NCBI GenBank assembly: GCA_900316925.1
Contig: ONEU01000048.1
Coordinates: 1-57,888, forward strand
Direction: 5' to 3'
Length of the DNA: 57,888 nt
From: an uncultured Eubacteriales bacterium
GTDB lineage: Bacteria; Bacillota; Clostridia; Oscillospirales; Acutalibacteraceae
Positions 51,121 to 57,888 of the stretch are shown piece after piece. A program made the position numbers and the translations under genes. How positions within the stretch are numbered: the stretch's first letter is position 1; every line of letters starts with the position of its first letter. The notes beneath the pieces were generated by a model, which was not told where the DNA came from, made no database searches, and was given only the letters and a program-made list of their open reading frames with translations.

Positions 51121-53808
51121 ATGATGAAAGGCAGTGTATCTTTAGTGACAGAAAGAAATATCAAAAGCAGGTTGTCCGGATTCTTCCGGAAGCATAAGGC
51201 AAAGAAGCTCGTGGCTTTGTCCTGTGCAGCCGCTATCGTTGCGGGAGCGTTTCCGGTTCTGACACTCTCGGCTTCCGCTCAGACAACGCTGGAAGCCAGA
51301 ACCACCGATTATCTGAATCTCAGAAGCGGTGCAGGTGTCAACTATTCTGTTGTCCGGCTGATCGGAAAAAACGAGAAGGTTACGGTTCTTGACCGCTCCG
51401 ATTCTTCCTGGATCAAGGTCCGCCTGCAAAACGGCAAGGTCGGATACTGTTCCAATAATTTCCTGGACGTCATCAACGACGGTCAGACAACCACCTATGT
51501 GAACTTCCGTAAGGGCGCAGGCACCTACAGCGAAGTGATCCGCACACTTCCGCCGAAGACGAAAATTGATATCATCAATTTCGCCGGCAGCTCCTGGGCA
51601 AAGGCGAAGACTTCGGACGGTACGGTGGGATATATCTGCACCGATTATATAGAGTATATCAGCAGTAATAATACACAGGCAGCTGCTCCTGCCCAGGTGT
51701 CATCCGCCAACTCCACGGTAACGGGATCACAGACCAGTAAGCCCACCCAGACAAACAATTCTGTTCAGTCAGTCATCAAGCTGAGTGCCTCGAGCCGGAC
51801 CATGACCACCGGCAGCTCCGTGACACTCAAGGCGACGGACAATCAGGGAACCGTTAGCTGGTCAACTTCGAACGGACGGGTCGCTACCATCAGCTCCAAG
51901 GGTCTTGTAACTGCGGTGGGTGAGGGCAATGCCAATATCACCGCCATTGATACCAAAAACGGCAAGAATGCTGTCTGCAAGGTCAAGGTTATTAAAACGG
52001 ATTATACAAGCATCAGGCTTTCCGATACCTCCAAGACGCTTTCAGAGGGTGAGAACTTCACATTGCAGGCCGTGTCCAATCCGGCAGGCGGCAAGATCTA
52101 TTTCCGCACCTCCGATACATCCGTAGCGAAGGTATCGGCAAAAGGCGTGGTCTCGGCAGTCGGCGCCGGTACGGCAGATGTTACGGCGTATGATTCGACA
52201 GGCTATATTACCGCGCTCTGCAAGGTTACCGTCAATTCCAGAGCAAAGATCAGTCTTTCCGACAGCAGCCTTTCAATTTCGGCTGGCGGCTCTGCTAGAC
52301 TGTACGCCTCCGCGACCCCCTCGAACCTGAAACTGAGATGGTCCAGCAGCAATGTGAATGTCGCTGCGGTCAATGACGGAATGGTCAGCGGCATCAGCGC
52401 CGGTACTGCGGTGATTTCCGTAACCGACGTAAGCGGCAAGGTCCGTCAGAGCTGTACCGTGACCGTGCGCGGCGTATCCTCTTCAAATGTCCGTCTTTCC
52501 CGCTATTCCGCCACCACTACCGCCGGAAAGACCATTTATATCAAAGGCTATAACGGCTCCCGCTGGGAGAGCAGCGACAGAGGCCTTGCTACCGTCAGAG
52601 ACGGTTTCATCGAAACCTGTCAGCCTGGCAACGTTGCCATCTCCTTTGTGGACAGCTACGGCAACCGGGCAATCTGTAATGTTAAGATCATAGAAGCTGC
52701 TCCCATCAAGTTTGCATATTCTTCACCGAACTCCGCCACGATCAATCAGAAGGTTGAACTGATCGCCATCACCGATCAGTTCAGAACGGGCGTGTATTTC
52801 GATGTCAATCAGAACGGACAGACCGTCAGAGTGAAAGCCAACAGTAAGACTTCCGACGGCAAGACATACGTCTGGAAGGCCTATTATACGACTGTTGCAG
52901 CAGGAGATTTCACCGTGAGGGCATATTCCCTGAGAAACAGTGTCTGGTCCACCTGCTCCGACGGTACGACGGATGTGTATGTGACCAATAAGACAGATTA
53001 CGCCAGAACCGGTCTGGACAAGCTTCGTGCCAGCGACGGCGTGATCAAGTATATCGGTCTGAAGGAAGGCTTTGTTTCCGATATTACATACGACAGACTG
53101 GCCAATAACATTCCCACTCTCGGCCACGGCTATGTCGTCTGGGAGGGACAGTGCTTCTACGATCACCTGACCCGCAATGAAGCTTATGCACTGCTGGTCA
53201 AGGCGGTGAATGAGGAAGTATATTCCAAGCGTGTGAACGAGTTCCTGATCGGCAACAACTGCCGCTTCAATCAGCAGCAGTTTGACGCTCTGGTGAGTTT
53301 CTCCTATAACCTGGGCACAGGCTGGACCTATTCTTCCGATCTGCGCAATATTCTTCTGAATTCCTACGGCACCGTTTCCAGCGGAACGTCCATGAAGGGT
53401 GTGGTAACATCCACCTCCGGTCTGCATCTCCGTTCCGAACCGACCACCAGTGCAAAGTCACTTGGGATCCTGCCGTATAATTCCACCGTTACCCTGGTGA
53501 GCACACAGAAGTACAATAACGTCTGGTACAAGGTCAAGACCTCCAGCGGTCAGGTTGGCTACTGCAGCGGATCTTATCTGAATGTCAATGCTTCTTCCGG
53601 CACCGTGGGACGGGACCTCAACTATGTAAACCGGAATGCACTGATCAGAGAGATGCTTGCTTATCACCATGCCGGCGGAGTGTGCTACTATGGCTTGCTT
53701 TACCGCAGAGCAGATGAGCTTGAGATGTTCCTCTATAACGACTATGTTGCAGACGGCAGGGACAATAACCATTACTTCCCGAACCCGAGCTGCATCTCCT
53801 TCCCGTAA
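51121..53808 (+). CDS. Secreted modular GH24-type lysozyme with SH3 and Ig-like domains
   Basis: About 895 residues. A signal peptide ends near residue 53 (LTLSASA). Two bacterial SH3 domains (about 58-118 and 122-180) and a Ser/Thr/Gln linker follow, then BIG_2-like Ig repeats (about 215-500) and a further beta domain (about 525-620). The GH24 lysozyme begins near 632: Glu649 in LKEGF, Asp658, Thr666 in PTLGHGY, and FDALVSFSYNLGTG. A third SH3 (about 760-825) interrupts it, and YHHAGGVCYYGLLYRRADEL (about 848-868) matches the lysozyme C-terminal motif. It should cleave peptidoglycan outside the cell. The start is uncertain: ATG 51121, or GTG 51145. Confidence 0.85.
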   Translation: MMKGSVSLVTERNIKSRLSGFFRKHKAKKLVALSCAAAIVAGAFPVLTLSASAQTTLEARTTDYLNLRSGAGVNYSVVRLIGKNEKVTVLDRSDSSWIKVRLQNGKVGYCSNNFLDVINDGQTTTYVNFRKGAGTYSEVIRTLPPKTKIDIINFAGSSWAKAKTSDGTVGYICTDYIEYISSNNTQAAAPAQVSSANSTVTGSQTSKPTQTNNSVQSVIKLSASSRTMTTGSSVTLKATDNQGTVSWSTSNGRVATISSKGLVTAVGEGNANITAIDTKNGKNAVCKVKVIKTDYTSIRLSDTSKTLSEGENFTLQAVSNPAGGKIYFRTSDTSVAKVSAKGVVSAVGAGTADVTAYDSTGYITALCKVTVNSRAKISLSDSSLSISAGGSARLYASATPSNLKLRWSSSNVNVAAVNDGMVSGISAGTAVISVTDVSGKVRQSCTVTVRGVSSSNVRLSRYSATTTAGKTIYIKGYNGSRWESSDRGLATVRDGFIETCQPGNVAISFVDSYGNRAICNVKIIEAAPIKFAYSSPNSATINQKVELIAITDQFRTGVYFDVNQNGQTVRVKANSKTSDGKTYVWKAYYTTVAAGDFTVRAYSLRNSVWSTCSDGTTDVYVTNKTDYARTGLDKLRASDGVIKYIGLKEGFVSDITYDRLANNIPTLGHGYVVWEGQCFYDHLTRNEAYALLVKAVNEEVYSKRVNEFLIGNNCRFNQQQFDALVSFSYNLGTGWTYSSDLRNILLNSYGTVSSGTSMKGVVTSTSGLHLRSEPTTSAKSLGILPYNSTVTLVSTQKYNNVWYKVKTSSGQVGYCSGSYLNVNASSGTVGRDLNYVNRNALIREMLAYHHAGGVCYYGLLYRRADELEMFLYNDYVADGRDNNHYFPNPSCISFP

Positions 53809-53812
53809 GTGT

Positions 53813-53845
53813 AAAACCACCCGTTCAACGGGTGGTTTTATTTTT
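53813..53845 (+). terminator. Terminator after the lysozyme gene
   Basis: A perfect 11-bp stem (AAAACCACCCG / CGGGTGGTTTT) with a 5-nt loop is followed by ATTTTT. Its T run overlaps the next promoter's -35 box. Confidence 0.92.
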
Positions 53846-53872
53846 GACAATACGGAATGATCGTGCTATAAT
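53844..53872 (+). promoter_or_regulatory. Consensus sigma-A promoter for proC
   Basis: TTGACA (53844-53849), 17 bp, TATAAT (53867-53872): a perfect match at both boxes, with a predicted start near 53879 and a very short leader. Confidence 0.92.
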
Positions 53873-53893
53873 ATGGACGAAAGAGGTGTATAC

Positions 53894-54703
53894 ATGATGA
53901 GTAATCAAAGAATTGGTTTTATCGGTGCAGGAAACATGGCAACTGCAATCGTAAACGGGATCCTGAAAAATGGCGCAAAGCAGCCGGAGGAGATCTCCGT
54001 GTTTGATCTGGATGCAGAGAAACTGCAGCTGATGGCAGACAAGGGGATTGATACGGTATCCTCCTGCAGCGAACTGGCCGCCAAGAGCGATATTATCGTA
54101 CTGGCAGTCAAGCCGCAGAACTATGACGAGGTGCTGGCAGATATCAAGGGTGCTGTTAACGATCAGAAGGTGGTCGTGACGATTGCTGCCGGTATTTCAA
54201 TCGACTATGTCCGCAGGGGACTGGAGCGGAACTGTCCTGCAGTCCGTGTCATGCCCAACACGCCGCTGCTGTTGGGTAAGGGGGCAACGGCTCTCTGCCG
54301 TTCAGAAAACATCAGCGACGAGGATTTTGAGCAGGTCTACAATATGTTCGCCCTCTCCGGTGAAGCTGCGATCCTGCCGGAATCCCAGATGAACGCCATC
54401 ATTGCCGTCAACGGCAGCAGCCCGGCTTATGTCTATCTGTTTGCAAAGTCCATGGTGGACTATGCCGTTTCCGTCGGCATTGACAGAGAGACAGCGCTCA
54501 GCCTGGTGTGCAAAACCTTTGAAGGCAGTGCCGAGATGCTCCGTTCAAGCGGTGACTCTCCGGAAACCCTCATCCAGAAGGTTTCCTCCAAGGGCGGCAC
54601 TACCATTGAGGCGATGAAGGTGCTCAATGATCGGGAGGTTCCCAAGGCAATCTTTGACGCTATGGCTGCTTGTACGGCCAGAGCGGAGGAGCTTGGCAAA
54701 TAA
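53894..54703 (+). CDS. proC: Pyrroline-5-carboxylate reductase
   Basis: A 269-residue NAD(P)H-dependent enzyme for the last step of proline synthesis. The Rossmann start is IGFIGAGNMATAIVNG. LAVKPQNYDEVL and VRVMPNTPLLLGKGATAL follow, then NGSSPAYVYLF and the C-terminal SPETLIQKVSSKGGTTIEAM, all family hallmarks. The frame is open from 53873, but that lies at the -10 box, so the ATG at 53894 or 53897 (behind AGAGGTG) is the start. Confidence 0.96.
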   Translation: MMSNQRIGFIGAGNMATAIVNGILKNGAKQPEEISVFDLDAEKLQLMADKGIDTVSSCSELAAKSDIIVLAVKPQNYDEVLADIKGAVNDQKVVVTIAAGISIDYVRRGLERNCPAVRVMPNTPLLLGKGATALCRSENISDEDFEQVYNMFALSGEAAILPESQMNAIIAVNGSSPAYVYLFAKSMVDYAVSVGIDRETALSLVCKTFEGSAEMLRSSGDSPETLIQKVSSKGGTTIEAMKVLNDREVPKAIFDAMAACTARAEELGK

Positions 54704-54712
54704 TCCGCAAAA

Positions 54713-54751
54713 AAACATCCGCTGACGTTTGAAAATGTCATGCGGATGTTT
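54713..54751. terminator. Bidirectional terminator between proC and the reductase gene
   Basis: AAACATCCGC / GCGGATGTTT with an inner TGAC/GTCA stem. On the minus strand it runs into TTTTTTT, so it is stronger for the minus-strand pair. Confidence 0.8.
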
Positions 54752-54786
54752 GCTTTAGTCGGACGAGTTGTTGAACGGTTGACGTC

Positions 54787-55518
54787 TCAGACGACAAAAC
54801 CGCCGTTAACGCCGAGAACCTGACCGGTGATGAACGAAGAACTGTCCTCGGCCAGAAACAGTATGGCTCTGGCAACATCAAAAGGAGTTCCCAGGGTTCC
54901 GGTAGGAGTTTCGTCACGCAGAGCGGCCATGTCGTCCTCCGAGAGCATTGCTGTCATCTCAGTGCGGATGACGCCCGGCGCTACGCAGTTCACCGTAATG
55001 CCGCTGAGACCTTCTTCCGTGGCCAGTGCTTTTGTCAGCCCGATGACGCCGGCTTTTGCGGCAGAGTAGTGCACTTCACATGAGCCGCCCACCTGTCCCC
55101 ACATGGAAGAAACATTGATGATCCTGCCGTATTTCCGGCGGATCATAGAGGGGAGAGCCTCACGGCAGCAATAGAAAACGCTGCTGAGATCGGTGTCGAG
55201 CATCCGTCTCCAATCCTCATCGGTAATATCCGTAAAGAGCTTTGTCTGTGCAATCCCGGCATTGTTTACCAGGACATCTGCGCCGCCGCATTGCTCTTCG
55301 ATCGTGCGAAACATCCTTCTGACTGCTTCCGGATCGGATACATCCGCCTGAATCACTTCGGCGGCGGCTCCCGACGCGCACAGTTCCTGCCGGAGAGCCT
55401 CGGCTTTCTGTAGGGAACGGCAGCAGTTGAGCCACACGCGATCCCCGTTCTGTGCGAACAAGCGGGCCGTTTCAGCACCGATGCCTCTTGAAGCGCCCGT
55501 GATGAGTACATTTCTCAT
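54787..55518 (-). CDS. ymfI: Short-chain dehydrogenase, YmfI-like (EF-P 5-aminopentanone reductase type)
   Basis: A 243-residue SDR: the NAD(P) motif LITGASRGIGAETARLF, NNAG, a catalytic Ser, and Tyr-Lys in YSAAK. General annotation would be FabG, but SMWGQVGGSCEVHYSAAK matches the SxWG.xGxSCEVxYS pattern of YmfI, which reduces the 5-aminopentanone moiety on elongation factor P in Bacillus. efp is not in the window, so this is a family-based proposal. Its first codon overlaps the end of the flavin reductase gene by 4 bp. Confidence 0.8.
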   Translation of the reverse strand: MRNVLITGASRGIGAETARLFAQNGDRVWLNCCRSLQKAEALRQELCASGAAAEVIQADVSDPEAVRRMFRTIEEQCGGADVLVNNAGIAQTKLFTDITDEDWRRMLDTDLSSVFYCCREALPSMIRRKYGRIINVSSMWGQVGGSCEVHYSAAKAGVIGLTKALATEEGLSGITVNCVAPGVIRTEMTAMLSEDDMAALRDETPTGTLGTPFDVARAILFLAEDSSSFITGQVLGVNGGFVV

Positions 55519-56024
55519 GGCCTGATCAGCACATCGACGATCTCGCCGACAAAGGTTTCGTGCCAGTCGTTGTCAGCATAGAAACGGTCGGGGAGCTCTT
55601 TGTCCAGGAAGCATCCGGCATCCATCGGCTGCTTGTAAAGCTTTTTGCAGATCAGCACCAGCTCAGCCTGCTCAAAAGCAGGGGCTTTTTCGTCAAACAC
55701 CGGTATCAGACCGGTCTCCTTCATTTTATCCACATCTCTGCCGGAGTTTTTGCCGCAGAAGGTCAGTTCCTTCATCATTTTGCCGTTAAAGAACGACAGG
55801 GAATAGTAATCATTGCTGTCCAGGAACTGCATGGTATGGCGGCTCTGGCGGATAAAGATAAATGAGACGTTCTTGTTCCAGAGCACACCGATACCGCCCC
55901 AGCTTGCCGTCATGGTATTGAAGCTGTGGGCGTCTCCGGCGCTGACGAGCATCCATTCTTTTCCCAGGCGGGTGAAGAAATCACCGCTCAGTGCTTTGAG
56001 ATCTGTTTTCTGAAATTGACTCAT
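55515..56024 (-). CDS. Flavin reductase-like FMN-binding protein
   Basis: A 169-residue split-barrel flavoprotein of the flavin reductase family. The FMN-binding region shows NTMTASWGGIGVLWNKNVSF and IRQSRHTMQFL, then FSLSFF-like YYSLSFFNGKMM and a CGKNSGRDVDKM segment near residue 95. It probably uses FMN in electron transfer, with an unknown partner. The ATG at 56024 is preferred over 56030 because AGGAGG is too close to the latter. It is translationally coupled to the downstream SDR gene by an ATGA overlap. Confidence 0.85.
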   Translation of the reverse strand: MSQFQKTDLKALSGDFFTRLGKEWMLVSAGDAHSFNTMTASWGGIGVLWNKNVSFIFIRQSRHTMQFLDSNDYYSLSFFNGKMMKELTFCGKNSGRDVDKMKETGLIPVFDEKAPAFEQAELVLICKKLYKQPMDAGCFLDKELPDRFYADNDWHETFVGEIVDVLIRP

Positions 56025-56053
56025 GGTCATTCCTCCTGAAATTGTTTTATTCC

Positions 56054-56059
56054 ATTATA
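56054..56059 (-). promoter_or_regulatory. -10 box for the flavin reductase pair
   Basis: A perfect TATAAT on the minus strand, about 30 bp before the start codon. I see no convincing -35 box at the right spacing. Confidence 0.5.
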
Positions 56060-56117
56060 CCATAGATGGCGGGGAGATAGCATCCCCTGAGACAAATATT
56101 TTTGAAGGGAGGAGCGA

Positions 56118-56312
56118 ATGAAAAATATACATTATTTCTTGTATAAATGTATAAGATTACCGCAAAATATGGGATGCTTCAGAATGGAAATGACCGGATA
56201 TAGGAGCGGATCAGGACGAAGGAAGAAATATGTTGATAAGATATCTCTAAAACATCCTCAACAAGACAGCGAAAATCGTCAGAAACCGACAAAGTTTTGG
56301 CCTGCTGAATAA
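56118..56312 (+). CDS. Possible small protein upstream of argG
   Basis: A 64-codon frame with an unusually good ribosome site (GGGAGGAG, 4 bp before the ATG). The product is basic (six Arg, nine Lys) and resembles nothing I know. It ends inside the ArgR-box palindrome, and the region is AT-rich without an obvious promoter of its own, so chance is a real alternative. It could be a leader peptide only if a longer argG transcript exists. Confidence 0.3.
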   Translation: MKNIHYFLYKCIRLPQNMGCFRMEMTGYRSGSGRRKKYVDKISLKHPQQDSENRQKPTKFWPAE

Positions 56313-56319
56313 ATATTCA
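56306..56319. promoter_or_regulatory. ARG box: predicted ArgR/AhrC operator for argGH
   Basis: TGAATAAATATTCA is a perfect 14-bp palindrome that fits the ARG-box core (TGAATWWWWATTCA). It ends 8 bp before the argG -35 box, where bound arginine repressor would hinder polymerase. Confidence 0.75.
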
Positions 56320-56327
56320 AATACCTC

Positions 56328-56355
56328 TTGATTTTATGCAAAAAAGGTGTATAAT
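56328..56355 (+). promoter_or_regulatory. Sigma-A promoter for argGH
   Basis: TTGATT (56328-56333), a 16-bp spacer and TATAAT (56350-56355). The leader to the ATG at 56408 is about 45 nt. Confidence 0.8.
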
Positions 56356-56407
56356 AGAAAACGTAATCTTTCGTACCAAGAAAAACACAACACGGAGGTC
56401 AATTATC

Positions 56408-57628
56408 ATGGGCGATATCAAAAAAGTAGTTCTTGCTTATTCCGGCGGACTGGACACATCCATCATCATTCCCTGGCTGAAGGAAAACTATGACAACTGC
56501 GAAGTGATCGCAGTATCCGGCGACGTCGGACAGGGCACCGAGCTTGACGGCCTGGAGGAAAAGGCAATCAAGACAGGCGCATCCAAGCTGTATATAGAAG
56601 ATCTGAACAAGGAGTTCATCGAGGAATATGTATTCCCGACCATCAAGGCAGACGCCGTGTATGAGAGCAAATATCTCCTCGGCACATCCTTTGCCAGACC
56701 GATCATTGCCAAGCGTATCGTAGAAATCGCACTCAAAGAGGGCGCTGACGCCATTTGCCACGGCTGCACCGGCAAGGGCAACGACCAGGTGCGTTTTGAG
56801 CTTGCCATCAAGGCATTTGCTCCGGATATGAAGATCATCGCTCCCTGGAGAGAGTGGGATATCAAGTCCCGAGACGAGGAGATCGACTACGCAGAGGCAC
56901 ACAACATTCCTCTGAAGATCACCAGAGAAACCAACTATTCCAAAGACAAAAATATCTGGCATATTTCACATGAAGGTCTTGACCTTGAAGATCCTGCCAA
57001 CGAGCCTATGTACAATAAGGAAGGCTTCCTGGAGCTGGGGGTATCCCCTGAGCAGGCTCCCGACAAGCCGACTTATGTCACCATTTCCTTTGAGAAGGGT
57101 ATCCCGGTTGCTGTTGACGGCGAGAAGCTGGGTGCTGTCGAGATCGTCAAAAAGCTCAACCAGCTTGGCGGCGAGAACGGTATCGGCATCGTTGATCTTG
57201 TAGAGAACAGACTGGTGGGCATGAAGTCCAGGGGCGTTTATGAGACTCCCGGCGGCACGATTCTGTACCATGCACACAACAAGCTCGAGGAGATCACTCT
57301 TGACAGAGATACCTATCACTACAAGCAGGAAGTCGCTCTGCGTTTTGCAGAGCTGGTATACTTCGGTCAGTGGTACACACCGCTGCGCAAGGCACTTTCC
57401 GCCTTTGTTGACTCCACCCAGGAGACCGTGACCGGCGATGTAAAGCTGAAGCTCTATAAGGGCAATATCATAGATGCCGGTGTCACCTCACCCTATTCTC
57501 TCTATGATCCCGACATTGCTACCTTCGATGAGGACGAGGTTTACAACCAGAAGGATTCCGCAGGCTTCATCAACCTCTTCGGACTTCCCATCAAGGTTCA
57601 GGCCAAGAAGAATCTGATCAAGGAATAA
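56408..57628 (+). CDS. argG: Argininosuccinate synthase
   Basis: A 406-residue ATP-dependent ligase joining citrulline and aspartate. The ATP loop is VVLAYSGGLDTS, followed by SGDVGQG, LGTSFARPIIAK, CHGCTGKGNDQVRFE and the APWREW segment. The open frame begins at 56336, but that overlaps the promoter. The ATG at 56408, behind CGGAGGT, gives the usual N terminus. It is followed by argH, so the last two steps of arginine synthesis are encoded together under a predicted ArgR operator. Confidence 0.98.
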   Translation: MGDIKKVVLAYSGGLDTSIIIPWLKENYDNCEVIAVSGDVGQGTELDGLEEKAIKTGASKLYIEDLNKEFIEEYVFPTIKADAVYESKYLLGTSFARPIIAKRIVEIALKEGADAICHGCTGKGNDQVRFELAIKAFAPDMKIIAPWREWDIKSRDEEIDYAEAHNIPLKITRETNYSKDKNIWHISHEGLDLEDPANEPMYNKEGFLELGVSPEQAPDKPTYVTISFEKGIPVAVDGEKLGAVEIVKKLNQLGGENGIGIVDLVENRLVGMKSRGVYETPGGTILYHAHNKLEEITLDRDTYHYKQEVALRFAELVYFGQWYTPLRKALSAFVDSTQETVTGDVKLKLYKGNIIDAGVTSPYSLYDPDIATFDEDEVYNQKDSAGFINLFGLPIKVQAKKNLIKE

Positions 57629-57657
57629 TCATTCATTGATATCACAGAAATATGTCA

Positions 57658-57687
57658 GGGCGAACAGTGAAGCTTCATTGTCCGCCC
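57658..57687 (+). other. Long hairpin between argG and argH
   Basis: A nearly perfect palindrome (15 pairs with one mismatch, centred on GAAGCTTC) without a T run, so it may be a processing or attenuating hairpin that tunes argH relative to argG. Confidence 0.55.
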
Positions 57688-57731
57688 GACTGTCGTTTAT
57701 ACAGAATCTACGAAAATAAGGAGTGAACGCC

Positions 57732-57888
57732 ATGAAGCTCTGGGCAGGAAGATTCTCCAAGGAGATCGACAAGAAAACCAATGACTTCAATTCATCCATA
57801 TCCTTTGACAGCCGGATGTACCGGGAGGACATCGAGGGGAGTATTGCCCACGCCGCCATGATCGGCGAGTGCGGGATCATCGAGAAGA
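57732..57888 (+). CDS. argH: Argininosuccinate lyase, N-terminal part (cut by window edge)
   Basis: The first 52 residues are visible: MKLWAGRFSKEIDKKTNDFN, then SISFDSRMYREDIEGSIAH and AAMIGECGII, the standard ArgH N terminus. The enzyme splits argininosuccinate into arginine and fumarate. AAGGAG (57717-57722) precedes the ATG. The rest lies beyond the window. Confidence 0.96.
   Translation, partial: MKLWAGRFSKEIDKKTNDFNSSISFDSRMYREDIEGSIAHAAMIGECGIIEK

Noticed and set aside
51121..53808. A prophage lysis gene
   Set aside because: There is no holin, integrase or structural phage gene nearby. A signal peptide, wall-binding and Ig-like domains and its own promoter point to a cell-encoded autolysin.
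56060..56400. A T-box riboswitch before argG
   Set aside because: I see no T-box bulge sequence or terminator/antiterminator pair. The ARG-box palindrome gives a simpler mode of control.

Overview
The window reads as a chromosomal segment of an anaerobic, Gram-positive Clostridia bacterium of the Ruminococcaceae/Oscillospirales type. The evidence is the gene content and order: tig-clpP-clpX, gdpP-rplI-dnaB, tilS-hpt-ftsH, rplS-lepB-rbgA-rnhB-yraN and dnaD-dnaI-like neighbours. Further support comes from strong AGGAGG-type ribosome sites with some TTG/GTG starts, near-consensus sigma-A promoters with 16-17 bp spacers, and roughly even base composition. No rRNA, tRNA, CRISPR array or prophage was found. 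Nearly all genes are on the + strand; exceptions are a CdaR-like regulator, rnhA, and a reductase/flavoprotein pair.

Layout. 1-1.9 kb: 3' end of a secreted protein made of 92-residue Ig-like repeats. 2-6.4 kb: rplS with leader, three signal-peptidase-like genes (the first without catalytic residues), an rbgA gene broken by an in-frame amber codon, rnhB and yraN. 6.4-10.5 kb: an unknown protein, an M19 dipeptidase, threonine synthase and a phosphoesterase. 10.6-15.2 kb: tig, clpP, clpX and a CdaR-type regulator. 15.5-20.7 kb: an anion permease, a U32 protein, a small zinc-ribbon membrane protein and uvrB. 21-26.4 kb: a SUKH protein, both subunits of a topoisomerase IV-like enzyme and an orphan InsA-like zinc protein. 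26.5-34.7 kb: secG with a long Ser/Ala/Glu tail, cca, two helicase-loading proteins, DegV, NADAR, RNase R and rnhA. 35-45 kb: RNase J, GdpP, rplI, dnaB, tilS, hpt and ftsH. 45.3-50.9 kb: uvrA, then a four-gene cluster of poorly understood genes. 51-57.9 kb: a secreted modular GH24 lysozyme, proC, a YmfI-like reductase with a flavin reductase, argG and the start of argH.

Most genes serve DNA replication and repair, RNA turnover, protein quality control and secretion. The least ordinary part is 48.2-50.9 kb. It encodes a DUF5685-type protein with paired DxxxD motifs, two proteins that combine a TPR-like segment with a C-terminal cysteine string (one with an N-terminal J domain, an arrangement like eukaryotic cysteine-string proteins), and a polytopic membrane protein. 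A second unusual layer is a family of small palindromic intergenic elements (four clear copies, one possible) with a 16-bp terminal inverted repeat and a strong central hairpin; three copies lie just upstream of sigma-A promoters. All family assignments were made by reading motifs, with no database search.
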